Positions 19,408 through 26,635 of a stretch of 64,000 bases of DNA are shown in pieces; position 1 is the first letter of the stretch; every line of letters begins with the position of its first letter. The stretch covers positions 372,001-436,000 of the forward strand of contig JADJXW010000021.1 of NCBI GenBank assembly GCA_016720075.1, read 5' to 3'. The notes below the pieces were generated by a model. It had not been told where the DNA came from. It saw only the letters and a list, made by a program, of their open reading frames with translations, and ran no database searches. Both the position numbers and the translations under genes were made by a program. Source of the stretch: Pseudomonadota bacterium. Its GTDB lineage: Bacteria; Pseudomonadota; Gammaproteobacteria; Steroidobacterales; Steroidobacteraceae.

Positions 19408-19839
19408 ATGGATGTGTCGGATAAGAAGCACCTTGCCGTCAGCGGAACCATAAGGCTAATTCTGACCAGGCTACTCGTAGCTCCGGTAGTGATCGCGCAT
19501 ATGCCGCTCATTCCGTTCATTAAAGAGCGAATTGGTGATCAGTTTGCCTTTGGGCTGCTCGTCATCGGGATACTTGTTCTATTCCCTCTACTTGGTGCGC
19601 TTGAAGTGATCGGTAGGAATCAGCCAACAGCCAATGCGCCGCTGAGGCTGCTACTAGGGCGGATATCAGCTTCGACACTTCTACTCTTGATTCCTCTCTC
19701 GGTGTGGGCATGCTCCCAATCAAAAGACTACCCACTGACGCCGCTGCAAGTCACTTCGTCTGTAGCGGCAGTCGGTATCCTTGTGTACTTCTTTCGCCTC
19801 GCCGCAACTTATGAAAAGCACTATCTATCTGTCGCCTAA
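19408..19839 (+). CDS. Cassette 2: small multi-pass membrane protein
   Basis: A 143-residue protein of unknown function. Four hydrophobic segments are apparent (about 17-33, 48-66, 85-100 and 115-133), the second including FGLLVIGILVLFPLLGALEV. The stop codon TAA (19837-19839) is formed by the R'' box of attC 2, so the cassette has almost no 3' untranslated region. Start ATG is 26 bp from the cassette boundary. Base composition is lower in GC than the chromosomal backbone. Confidence 0.7.
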   Translation: MDVSDKKHLAVSGTIRLILTRLLVAPVVIAHMPLIPFIKERIGDQFAFGLLVIGILVLFPLLGALEVIGRNQPTANAPLRLLLGRISASTLLLLIPLSVWACSQSKDYPLTPLQVTSSVAAVGILVYFFRLAATYEKHYLSVA

Positions 19840-19968
19840 CAAACACATGCAGCGCGCCGGGATGCATAAAGTGCTTGGCCGCGGGCGAGTAGGCCTCGTG
19901 CTTGGGCAGGTCAACCGCGCCCGCGTGCTGACAGGTCAGCGTGCGGGCGCTGATGTGAACCGTTGGGC
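19834..19968 (+). other. attC site 2
   Basis: 135 bp, R'' GCCTAAC (19834-19840) to R' GTTGGGC (19962-19968); same family as site 1. Confidence 0.92.
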
Positions 19969-20554
19969 GACGCACACGTCACCGTTCTTGAAGAGCGGAG
20001 AAGAAGGCTTGGCGTTTCCCGCGCTCTGAGATAGCTAGGCTCGCGGCGCCCGGGTGTTCAGCAGCTTCGTTGCACCGCTCCGCAGCCCAACGCCGACCCG
20101 TTTGCCCAAGTCGCCGGCGCGGAAAGGGCAGTGGGCCTAGGTTCGAATCCGGCTACCCATAAACTGCCAGCAGAGTCCCCGAGGGTGGCCACGTTCTGTC
20201 CATCCGCGCCGCGCACAGCGCCGGCCGAGCTCATCTACGGCTCGTTGGTTATCGCCTTGCCGTGTACACGAGATCAGGTTGCCCCAGCGCCGCCAACTGC
20301 CAAGCCGACGCGGCATCCTCCCCTCATACAGGTGCTTCTCCCAGCCTTGGCGCCCCAAGTTTCAAGCCAGCGTCTCTGCGCTATGATCGGCAAAGAATCA
20401 GAAGGCGAGGGCGTCAGAAGCGTAGCCCCTCGTCGCCCAACAACTGCAACCAGCGAACCGGGACACATAAAGTGCACGCGCCCTACCGCTCAGCCAGGTT
20501 CACCATTAGTGCTTTGCGCTTGGGCTTCGGTGCGCGGTCGCTGATGCGCGGCCG
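19963..20554 (+). other. Cassette 3: no convincing gene
   Basis: This 592-bp cassette contains several overlapping open frames on both strands, none with a recognisable domain, a ribosome site or consistent codon use. A stretch around 20141-20160 resembles a tRNA T-arm (GGTTCGAATCC) but no cloverleaf can be drawn. It may be a non-coding cassette, carry a small RNA or promoter, or be a decayed gene. Its attC is the most degenerate of the first eleven. Confidence 0.5.
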
Positions 20555-20560
20555 TTAGGC
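20435..20560 (+). other. attC site 3 (degenerate)
   Basis: 126 bp, R'' GCCCAAC (20435-20441) to R' GTTAGGC (20554-20560). Only the CATAAAGTGC block and the outer arms (CAGCGAACCGGGACA, GCTGATGCGCGGCC) remain similar to the others. R'' GCCCAAC complements the GTTGGGC that opens this cassette at 19962. Confidence 0.8.
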
Positions 20561-20643
20561 GACTTCGGCGTCTCGGCGTGCTCAACGCAAGACTGGCATC
20601 TGACGTATTCGCGTATCCATGGCCTTACCATTCGAGTCACACA

Positions 20644-21018
20644 ATGAAGACACTTCTCGGTTTCGCTCTGGTTTCAATCACTATTGCTCAGGCGGCGGAA
20701 GCAAGTCCGATCACCTACAAATGCGAAGCATCAAATGGGGAAGTGGTTGCAGACTTCATCGTGGATATAGACAAGCGCCAGATCAGGTGGGGGTCCTACA
20801 CGCGATACAACATTCAGTCCGCCTCAGATCGATTCATCTCTGCCTATGAAGACAATGGAAGGGCTATCGGTGGAGAGGTTCTGGTGCTAGACAGACTTAC
20901 AGGAGACTACACACGGGTGGCATTGCATATGACGTCCACAGAAGAGGAAATGAAACGAGGGGAGCCAGGCCAGCTAACTGCGCGCAAGATGACGGGTCGC
21001 TGCGAAAAGCAGATGTAG
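20644..21018 (+). CDS. Cassette 4: small exported protein
   Basis: A 124-residue protein if the ATG at 20644 is used; I prefer it because it gives a clean signal peptide (MKTLLGFALVSITIAQAAEA) with cleavage before SPITYKCEAS. An in-frame upstream start at 20578 would place 22 residues before the signal. The mature part has two cysteines (YKCEAS and GRCEKQM) that may form a disulfide, and a beta-rich pattern. No known domain recognised; probably periplasmic. Confidence 0.65.
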   Translation: MKTLLGFALVSITIAQAAEASPITYKCEASNGEVVADFIVDIDKRQIRWGSYTRYNIQSASDRFISAYEDNGRAIGGEVLVLDRLTGDYTRVALHMTSTEEEMKRGEPGQLTARKMTGRCEKQM

Positions 21019-21055
21019 TCTCACAACGAGCTGTGGTGATGCGCCTGGATCAGTC

Positions 21056-21190
21056 GCCTAACAAACACATGCAGCGCGCCGGGAATCATAAAGTGCTCGG
21101 CCGCGGGCGATCTGGCCTGGTGCCTTGTTCAGCGTCCCGCGCCCGCGTGCTGACCGGTCAGCGTGCGGGCGCTGATGTGAACCGTTAGGC
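21056..21190 (+). other. attC site 4
   Basis: 135 bp, R'' GCCTAAC (21056-21062) to R' GTTAGGC (21184-21190); same family. Confidence 0.92.
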
Positions 21191-21204
21191 GACACAGAGA
21201 CGTC

Positions 21205-21681
21205 ATGCTGGTCCTCAAGAAGTCCCAGGTCCTGGCCATGTGCTTGGCCACCGCATCAGCTTCAGCGGGTGGACCGGCTGCTCTTAATGAAGTTGTACGT
21301 GCCCTGGCGGATGGTGAACCTGTCGAGTACGGCTATTCACTCACCGACCTCAATGACGACGGCGAGCTAGATGCAGTGGTTCTCTTGCGAGGCTCATACT
21401 GGTGTGGAAGCGGCGGGTGCACGCTGGCTGTATTCCAGGGAACCTCAAAGAGTTACAAGGTCGTATCGCGCAGTACAGTTTCGCGAGCGCCAATTAGTGT
21501 GCTTACCGAGACCAAGAATGGGTGGCACACCTTGGCGGTTTCAGTTGGCGGTGGTGGCGCAAAGCCAGGACAGACGCTTCTCAGATTCGATGGCAAAAGG
21601 TATCAGCTCAACCCGACTATGCAGCCCTATGTCACATCCAAGGACATGCTGGGGGCGAGCGTTCTCGCACTACAGGAATAG
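21205..21681 (+). CDS. Cassette 5: exported protein with an Asp-rich repeat-like motif
   Basis: A 158-residue protein with an N-terminal signal peptide (MLVLKKSQVLAMCLATASAS). The mature part has YSLTDLNDDGELDAVVLLRG, an EF-hand/VCBS-like calcium-binding loop (D-L-N-D-D-G-E-L-D), followed by YWCGSGGCTLAVFQ with a CxxxxC pair. This combination is known from small uncharacterised periplasmic proteins of proteobacteria. Function unknown; calcium binding is an inference from the loop. Start ATG is 20 bp after the cassette boundary. Confidence 0.7.
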   Translation: MLVLKKSQVLAMCLATASASAGGPAALNEVVRALADGEPVEYGYSLTDLNDDGELDAVVLLRGSYWCGSGGCTLAVFQGTSKSYKVVSRSTVSRAPISVLTETKNGWHTLAVSVGGGGAKPGQTLLRFDGKRYQLNPTMQPYVTSKDMLGASVLALQE

Positions 21682-21697
21682 AGGTGCACGTTGTGTC

Positions 21698-21832
21698 GCC
21701 TAACAAACACATGCAGCGCGCCGGGAGGCATAAAGTGCTCGGCCGCGGGCGAGTGAGCCTTGTGGCCTGTTCAGCGCCTCGCGCCCGCGTGCTGATACGC
21801 CAGCGTGCGGGCGCTGATGTGAACCGTTAGGC
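21698..21832 (+). other. attC site 5
   Basis: 135 bp, R'' GCCTAAC (21698-21704) to R' GTTAGGC (21826-21832); same family. Confidence 0.92.
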
Positions 21833-21884
21833 GACAGAGAAACCTCGTGCCACGATCCAGCCGCCTAAGGTTCAGCCTCGGAGA

Positions 21885-22355
21885 ATGACAGTGATGCGCC
21901 TCCTACTTTCGATCCTTACGCTGAGCGCGCTGCTCCTCCCGTCGACCGCTGCAGCCCAGGAATCCCCTTTTGACACGGTCGTTGCATTCTTCACGGCGCT
22001 GTCAGAAGCAAACCATCAAGGCATCCGGGACTCCACTACTGAGAACTTCCTAGTCCTTGAACACGGCGAGGTTTGGAACTTGGACAAGCTGCTCTCTGTA
22101 GTACGTCCCAAGACCACTTTGAGGAGGAACTTCTTCAGCGTCGTGTCCGAGGACGTACGTGGCGATACCGCGCTGGTGAACTACTGGAACAAAGCGCTGG
22201 AACGGTCTGAGAATGGGGAGGAACGAACCAGGGCTTGGCTGGAGAGTGTTGTCATTATCAAGAGGCGTGGTGCGTGGAGACTCCTTCAGATGCATTCCAC
22301 GAGGCTCACCACTGAGCAGATTCCAGAGAATGTTGCATTTACCGAGCGGCGATAA
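21885..22355 (+). CDS. Cassette 6: exported NTF2-like (DUF4440/SnoaL-type) protein, copy A
   Basis: A 156-residue protein with a signal peptide (VMRLLLSILTLSALLLPSTA, cleaved near AAAQ). The mature domain, FDTVVAFFTALSEANHQGIR then DFL-type NFLVLEHGEVWNLDKLL and TALVNYWNKALE..RTRAWLESVVIIKR-GAWRLLQMHSTRL, follows the NTF2-like cone fold of DUF4440 proteins. Ligand or reaction unknown. It is almost identical to the gene at 24025; only I/T and E/G changes in the signal region were noticed between the proteins. Confidence 0.75.
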   Translation: MTVMRLLLSILTLSALLLPSTAAAQESPFDTVVAFFTALSEANHQGIRDSTTENFLVLEHGEVWNLDKLLSVVRPKTTLRRNFFSVVSEDVRGDTALVNYWNKALERSENGEERTRAWLESVVIIKRRGAWRLLQMHSTRLTTEQIPENVAFTERR

Positions 22356-22373
22356 GATGTGCTTCGATCTGTC

Positions 22374-22508
22374 GCCTAACAAACACATGCAGCGCGCCGG
22401 GAGGCATAAAGTGCTCGGCCGCGGGCGAGTAGGGCTCGTGCCCAGGTCAACGCTGCGCGCCCGCGTGCTGACAGGTCAGCGCGCGGGCGCTGATGTGAAC
22501 CGTTATGC
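22374..22508 (+). other. attC site 6
   Basis: 135 bp, R'' GCCTAAC (22374-22380) to R' GTTATGC (22502-22508). R' differs from the usual GTTAGGC because the next cassette brings TTATGC. Confidence 0.92.
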
Positions 22509-22620
22509 GACCTGACCAACTCTGCCAACATTGAAGAGGGCCGGTGCTTGGCGTGAGTGCAAAGGCCAAAGTACCATCCTTCAGAGCATTCGCGCCCGGA
22601 CAACTAGTTAGAGGTAGCGC

Positions 22621-22975
22621 ATGAACAATCGACCTGTTCTCGCCTCAGTCTTCTCCATCGCTCTGGCCGCCGCTCTCATGGCGCCGAATGCCATTGCCGC
22701 ATCGCCCCGGGAAACGCTCCACTCCGTGCATCTCGTGAAGGTTAGGGTGGAGCAACTTGCTGAGGAGGTTGGGCTCGCCACCGGCAAGACCATGATCATT
22801 GCCCCGACAGTCAAGGTGATCGTTTCGCTCGATACGAAACAGCCTCTCTGCTGAAGATCTCTTCGATGCGTTTGTCCGAGTGCTGAACGAGCAGGGACTC
22901 CGCGTTACTCAAGACCCCAATGGGGTCATCAGAATCACGACTACTTACGAGAGTCTCGGCCTTACCTGGACGTGA
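22621..22975 (+). pseudogene. Cassette 7: second copy of the secretin-N0-like gene, broken at a different place
   Basis: This paralog of cassette 1 starts MNNRPVLASVFSIALAAALM and keeps the frame across the point where copy 1 is broken (KVRVEQLAEEVGLATGK). It fails at 22844-22849, where a CT repeat has three units against four in copy 1 (19092-19099), giving a premature TGA at 22852-22854. Downstream, the original frame still reads AEDLFDAFVRVLNEQGLRV and would stop at 22973-22975. Combining the two copies restores one 118-residue exported protein. The 5' leader of about 118 bp is also conserved between copies. Confidence 0.7.
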
Positions 22976-23003
22976 CCGAAGAGAAGAGGCGCCCACTCCG
23001 GTC

Positions 23004-23138
23004 GCATAACAAACACATGCAGCGCGCCGGGAGGCATAAAGTGCTCGGCCGCGGGCGGGCGAGCCTGGTGCCCTGGTCAGCGCCGCGCGCCCGCGTGCTG
23101 ACAGGTCAGCGTGCGGGCGCTGATGTGAACCGTTAGGC
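23004..23138 (+). other. attC site 7
   Basis: 135 bp, R'' GCATAAC (23004-23010) to R' GTTAGGC (23132-23138). R'' complements GTTATGC of its own cassette start (22502). Confidence 0.92.
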
Positions 23139-23150
23139 GGCGTCACGACA

Positions 23151-23843
23151 ATGCTACCGTCAAGGCGCTCAATACCCACCGTTGCAGTCATTCTGTTCGC
23201 TACGGCAGGGTGTGCTCCGGGCACTGGCGTTGTTGATGTAACCGTAACTACCGAGGACGGCACGCCATTTCAAGGGGTGCAGGTCTCATATGCGCGGGGC
23301 GAAAGCAGCGAGCGCCTCCTGACGAACTGGACCGGCACACTACAGATTCGAGATGCATCAACCGGCGCGTCGGCTTTTGAGATCTACTGCCCGACCACAT
23401 ATGGCGACAAACTTCCAATCGAGCGTAGATCAATTCACGTAAGCAGATTCTCTACCACCGCCGTTAGGTTTTCCGTTCCGAAGGGCTTTTGCGAAAATCC
23501 GCTTAATGACCCGCGAAACAAGAAGGTCCCGGTGACTCTGAGGGGTCGCTTAAGGTTTGGCTTTGAGTACAGCGCTTTTGATCCTTGCAATATTGCATCC
23601 CTAAATCTCACTCCTAGGGACTCTGGTAGACCCAACGACCTATGGGTAGACACGCAGAGCCCTATGCTCAAAGGCTTTCTGCCTGATACAACTTACTATG
23701 TGGAGCTCAAAGGTACGCTTCTAGGTCCGGGGAACTTTGGTCACATGGGAGGCGCAGACTACGAGCTCGTGATTTCCGGCATCAGCAAACTTCAAGATGC
23801 AGAACCGTCTCTCTGTCCTGGTGGCACGGATGACGCCGCCTAA
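23151..23843 (+). CDS. Cassette 8: putative lipoprotein
   Basis: A 230-residue protein, the largest single gene in the array. The N-terminus IPTVAVILFATAGCAPGTG carries a lipobox-like TAGC, so it is probably a lipoprotein. The following stretch VVDVTVTTEDGTPFQGVQVS resembles a carboxypeptidase-regulatory/transthyretin-like beta sandwich. The rest is beta-rich and unrecognised. Its TAA stop (23841-23843) is supplied by attC 8. The start ATG lies 19 bp after the boundary. Confidence 0.7.
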   Translation: MLPSRRSIPTVAVILFATAGCAPGTGVVDVTVTTEDGTPFQGVQVSYARGESSERLLTNWTGTLQIRDASTGASAFEIYCPTTYGDKLPIERRSIHVSRFSTTAVRFSVPKGFCENPLNDPRNKKVPVTLRGRLRFGFEYSAFDPCNIASLNLTPRDSGRPNDLWVDTQSPMLKGFLPDTTYYVELKGTLLGPGNFGHMGGADYELVISGISKLQDAEPSLCPGGTDDAA

Positions 23844-23972
23844 CAAACACATGCAGCGCGCCGGGACGCATAAAGTGCTCGGCCGCGGGCGATCCAACCT
23901 CCTGCTGTCCCAAGTCCCTCTCGCCCGCGTGCTGATGCCCCGGCGTGCGGGCGCTGATGTGAACCGTTAGGC
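23838..23972 (+). other. attC site 8
   Basis: 135 bp, R'' GCCTAAC (23838-23844) to R' GTTAGGC (23966-23972); same family. Confidence 0.92.
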
Positions 23973-24024
23973 GACAGAGAAACCTCGTGCCACGATCCAG
24001 CCGCCTAAGAGCCAGCCTCGGAGA

Positions 24025-24495
24025 ATGACAGTGATGCGCCTCCTACTTTCGACCCTTACGCTGAGCGCGCTGCTCCTCCCGTCCACCGCTGCAGCCCAAG
24101 GATCCCCTTTTGACACGGTCGTTGCATTCTTCACGGCGCTGTCAGAAGCAAACCATCAAGGCATCCGGGACTCCACAACTGAGAACTTCCTAGTCCTTGA
24201 ACACGGCGAGGTTTGGAACTTGGACAAGCTGCTCTCTGTAGTACGTCCCAAGACCACTTTGAGGAGGAACTTCTTCAGCGTCGTGTCTGAGGACGTACGT
24301 GGCGATACCGCGCTGGTGAACTACTGGAACAAAGCGCTGGAACGGTCTGAGAATGGGGAGGAACGAACCAGGGCCTGGCTGGAGAGTGTTGTCATAATCA
24401 AGAGGCGTGGTGCGTGGAGACTCCTTCAGATGCATTCCACGAGGCTCACCACTGAGCAGATTCCAGAGAATGTTGCGTTTACCGAGCGGCGATAA
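24025..24495 (+). CDS. Cassette 9: exported NTF2-like (DUF4440/SnoaL-type) protein, copy B
   Basis: A near-identical duplicate of cassette 6: 156 residues, signal peptide then the same NTF2-like domain. Leader sequence before the ATG (from the cassette boundary) and the short spacer after the stop are also nearly the same, with a small difference at TAAGAGCCAG versus TAAGGTTCAG. The attC that follows differs more between copies than the gene itself. This points to a recent cassette duplication with two intervening cassettes. Confidence 0.75.
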   Translation: MTVMRLLLSTLTLSALLLPSTAAAQGSPFDTVVAFFTALSEANHQGIRDSTTENFLVLEHGEVWNLDKLLSVVRPKTTLRRNFFSVVSEDVRGDTALVNYWNKALERSENGEERTRAWLESVVIIKRRGAWRLLQMHSTRLTTEQIPENVAFTERR

Positions 24496-24513
24496 GATGT
24501 GCCTCGATCTGTC

Positions 24514-24648
24514 GCCTAACAAACACATGCAGCGCGCCGGGACACATAAAGTGCTCGGCCGCGGGCGATCAGTCGTTCTGCAATCCAAAGTTTATCTCGC
24601 CCGCGTGCTGACAGGCCGGCGCGCGGGCGCTGATGTGGGCCGTTAGGC
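24514..24648 (+). other. attC site 9
   Basis: 135 bp, R'' GCCTAAC (24514-24520) to R' GTTAGGC (24642-24648); same family, more divergent centre. Confidence 0.92.
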
Positions 24649-24700
24649 GGCAGGAGACGTTCTGCTAGGCGGCCTCCGGAGCCCCCGGACAAAACACCTC

Positions 24701-24729
24701 TTGTTGCGTGTCGCGCAACACGCTATACT
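24701..24729 (+). promoter_or_regulatory. higBA promoter with overlapping operator
   Basis: TTGTTG (24701-24706), a 17-bp spacer and TATACT (24724-24729) form a good sigma70 promoter inside cassette 10. An inverted repeat with 7-bp arms, TGTTGCG (24702-24708) and CGCAACA (24714-24720), overlaps the -35 box and spacer, the expected place for HigA autorepression. The toxin GTG is only 6 bp after the -10, implying a leaderless or nearly leaderless transcript. Confidence 0.65.
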
Positions 24730-24735
24730 CCATCC

Positions 24736-25014
24736 GTGATCCAATCCTTCCGGCACAAGGGTCTGCGCCGCTTCTACGAGACGGGGTCTCAGGCTGGTAT
24801 ACAGCCCAAGCACGCCCAGCGGCTGCGTATGCTGCTGGCCGCCCTGGATTCTTCTCAAAAAGTAGAGGATATGGACGTTCCAGGGTTCAGGCTGCATCCC
24901 TTGAAGGGGCAAGAGAAGGGTCGCTGGTCGGTCTGGGTCAATGGCAACTGGCGCCTGACTTTCGAGTTTCGGGACGGTCAGGCGTACGTACTCGACTACG
25001 AGGACTATCACTAA
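24736..25014 (+). CDS. higB: Cassette 10: HigB-type toxin (RelE/HigB mRNA interferase)
   Basis: A 92-residue toxin of the HigB family, which cleaves translated mRNA at the ribosome. Typical segments: MIQSFRHKGLRRFYETGS at the start, LRMLLAALDSSQKVEDMDVP, then GRWSVWVNGNWRLTFEF and the C-terminal LDYEDYH. Length and motifs are normal, so it looks functional. The start is GTG. The stop TAA shares bases with the antitoxin ATG (TAATG), the usual HigB-before-HigA order. Confidence 0.92.
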   Translation: MIQSFRHKGLRRFYETGSQAGIQPKHAQRLRMLLAALDSSQKVEDMDVPGFRLHPLKGQEKGRWSVWVNGNWRLTFEFRDGQAYVLDYEDYH

Positions 25015-25307
25015 TGGCTATGCATAATCCCCCGCATCCGGGCGAGTTCATCACTTCGGTCTATCTTGAGCCCAATGACATTAGCGGTCGGGAGCTCTCC
25101 GCCAAACTCGGGGTGTCTGCCTCGACGCTGAATCGCATTCTGACTGGGAAGAGCGGCGTTACCCCGGAGATGGCGCTGCGCCTTTCCAAGTGCCTAGGCC
25201 GCTCGCCCGAGAGCTGGCTGGCGCTTCAGTATGCGCACGACCTGTGGAATGCCAAGAAGAACGTAGACCTGAAAGCCGTTGGAACTCTGCGCCTTACTGC
25301 CGCCTAA
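25014..25307 (+). CDS. higA: Cassette 10: HigA-type antitoxin (XRE family)
   Basis: A 97-residue antitoxin with an N-terminal NPPHPGEFITSVYLEPNDIS motif and helix-turn-helix (SGRELSAKLGVSASTLNRIL, then GKSGVTPEMALRLSKCLGRS). It binds HigB and represses the operon. Its TAA stop (25305-25307) is part of the R'' box of attC 10. Having toxin and antitoxin in one cassette stabilises the array against deletion, a known role in large integrons. Confidence 0.92.
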   Translation: MAMHNPPHPGEFITSVYLEPNDISGRELSAKLGVSASTLNRILTGKSGVTPEMALRLSKCLGRSPESWLALQYAHDLWNAKKNVDLKAVGTLRLTAA

Positions 25308-25436
25308 CAAACACATGCAGCGTGCCGGGAGGCATAAAGTGCTCGGCCGCGGGCGATCTAACGTACTGCTGTTAGAAGTCCCGCGCGCCCGCGTGCTGAT
25401 AGGTCAGCCTGCGGGCGCTGATGTGGGCTGTTATGC
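25302..25436 (+). other. attC site 10
   Basis: 135 bp, R'' GCCTAAC (25302-25308) to R' GTTATGC (25430-25436); same family. Confidence 0.92.
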
Positions 25437-25478
25437 GGCCTGCTGGGCCACGTCGCTCTCGTCACCGCACGTCGACTC

Positions 25479-25850
25479 ATGCACCCCCTCATAGAGAAGG
25501 GTCGCAAGTCCCTGCACCTGCTCGTCGGGGTGGCAAGTCTGGTGGCTGGGCTTATGTTCCTAGTCGCAAGCCTTGCCGCATACCCGGACAATCTAGTTCT
25601 GAGCCTCGTCATGGTGGCTATGGGTGCGTTTCAAGTTATCGCCTGGGTAACTCGAGAGAGGGACTCATCCAGCAACTCCAATCGATGGATCCCCTTTGCT
25701 GCATCAAGGTTCGGTGGTGGATACGCAGGCATCGGAATCGCTTTGCTTATCTTTGATCGCACCAATGTGTGGCGCATTGCCATGGGCGCGGTCTTCCTGG
25801 CCATGGGTGCCGCTATCATTCTTCTGTCGTTCGTTGCCGATCGGCGCTGA
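25479..25850 (+). CDS. Cassette 11: small multi-pass membrane protein
   Basis: A 123-residue hydrophobic protein with four membrane segments (about 13-32, 37-55, 77-90 and 97-118), including LVGVASLVAGLMFLVASLAA and GAVFLAMGAAIILLSFVA. Short charged loops follow the positive-inside rule. No family recognised. It is not similar to cassette 2 beyond hydrophobicity. The cassette opens with GTTATGC and ends with GCATAAC. Confidence 0.65.
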   Translation: MHPLIEKGRKSLHLLVGVASLVAGLMFLVASLAAYPDNLVLSLVMVAMGAFQVIAWVTRERDSSSNSNRWIPFAASRFGGGYAGIGIALLIFDRTNVWRIAMGAVFLAMGAAIILLSFVADRR

Positions 25851-25896
25851 ATTCAAATATGGTCCAATCAATGAGAACCCCTCTGCTCGATCGGCC

Positions 25897-26031
25897 GCAT
25901 AACAACTACATGCTGCGCGCCGGGACAAATAGAGAGCTCGGCCGCGGGCGAAGGAGCCATGTGCCCTGGTCAGCGCCCCGCGCCCGCGTGCTGACAAGTC
26001 AGCGTGCGGGCGCTGATTTGAACCGTTAGGC
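25897..26031 (+). other. attC site 11
   Basis: 135 bp, R'' GCATAAC (25897-25903) to R' GTTAGGC (26025-26031); the left arm has drifted (AACTACATGCTGCGC). Confidence 0.9.
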
Positions 26032-26059
26032 GGTGCTACTCATCGCCACACCGCGCCAT

Positions 26060-26097
26060 ACAGGTATATGGCTCCGTAGCCATACCTGTGCTAGAAT
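26060..26097 (+). promoter_or_regulatory. brnTA promoter and inverted-repeat operator
   Basis: An extended -10 element TGCTAGAAT ends at 26097, 6 bp before the toxin ATG. Immediately upstream is a long imperfect inverted repeat: ACAGGTATATGGCT (26060-26073), spacer CCGT, AGCCATACCTGT (26078-26089). This is the expected position for BrnA/BrnTA autorepression. As with higBA, the transcript would be almost leaderless. Confidence 0.55.
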
Positions 26098-26103
26098 TCC
26101 CGT

Positions 26104-26424
26104 ATGCTGTCGTTCTCCTTTGAGTGGGACTCCCGCAAGGACCACCTCAACCAGGAAAAGCACGGGGTCAGCTTTGGCGAGGCCCAAGGCGCCTTCCTGG
26201 ATGATCGGCGCATCATTGCCAAGGACCTCAAGCACAGCACCGCCAAGGAGCAGCGCTACTTTTGCTTCGGCAGCCATGGCGGAGGCATCCTGACGGTGCG
26301 CTTCACCCATCGTGATGGACACATTCGTATCTTCGGGGCAGGTTACTGGACTAAGGGCAAAACCATATATGAGCAAACGCATCAAATACACGAAGGGCCC
26401 CATCGGCGAGGTAAGAATCGTTGA
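26104..26424 (+). CDS. brnT: Cassette 12: BrnT-type toxin
   Basis: A 106-residue toxin. It starts MLSFSFEWDSRKDHLNQEKH followed by GVSFGEAQGAFLDD, the standard BrnT N-terminal pattern (W(D/N)xxK...NxxKHGVxFxxA). The end HIRIFGAGYWTKGKTIYE corresponds to the conserved RIISAR..xxxExxxYE region with changes. BrnT is a RelE-fold ribonuclease. The protein is slightly longer than usual (about 90-95 aa) because it overlaps the antitoxin gene by 56 bp in another frame. Confidence 0.88.
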   Translation: MLSFSFEWDSRKDHLNQEKHGVSFGEAQGAFLDDRRIIAKDLKHSTAKEQRYFCFGSHGGGILTVRFTHRDGHIRIFGAGYWTKGKTIYEQTHQIHEGPHRRGKNR

Positions 26425-26635
26425 GGACTTCTTGCCTCCGCCCAGCGAGCTGGTACTGAAAGAGGAAGTGGAGAAGGTCACCATCTCCCTTTCAAAGCGC
26501 AGCGTCGACTTCTTTAAGGGTGAGGCGAAGCGCAATGGTACTCAGTACCAGCGAATGATCCGGGCGCTCCTAGACCGCTACGCCCAGCTCAACGCGCCGC
26601 CTAACAAACGCATGCAGCGCGGCGGTCAGGCATAA
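26369..26635 (+). CDS. brnA: Cassette 12: BrnA-type antitoxin
   Basis: An 88-residue antitoxin starting MSKRIKYTKGPIGEVRIVED. The C-terminal ribbon-helix-helix contains VTISLSKRSVDFFKGEAKRN and YQRMIRALLDRYAQL, typical of BrnA/CopG-type antitoxins. The frame runs on through R'' of attC 12 and stops at 26633-26635 inside the attC, adding about ten attC-encoded residues (NKRMQRGGQA). This tail is probably neutral. Confidence 0.85.
   Translation: MSKRIKYTKGPIGEVRIVEDFLPPPSELVLKEEVEKVTISLSKRSVDFFKGEAKRNGTQYQRMIRALLDRYAQLNAPPNKRMQRGGQA

Noticed and set aside
20131..20170. tRNA-like fragment (GGTTCGAATCC followed by GGCTACCCA)
   Set aside because: The T-loop matches, but the T-stem has mismatches and no anticodon or D arm can be built upstream. 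Not called as a tRNA.
20131..20560. Open frames of 60-140 codons on both strands in cassette 3
   Set aside because: They overlap each other, lack ribosome sites and recognisable domains, and one runs through the attC. Treated as chance frames.
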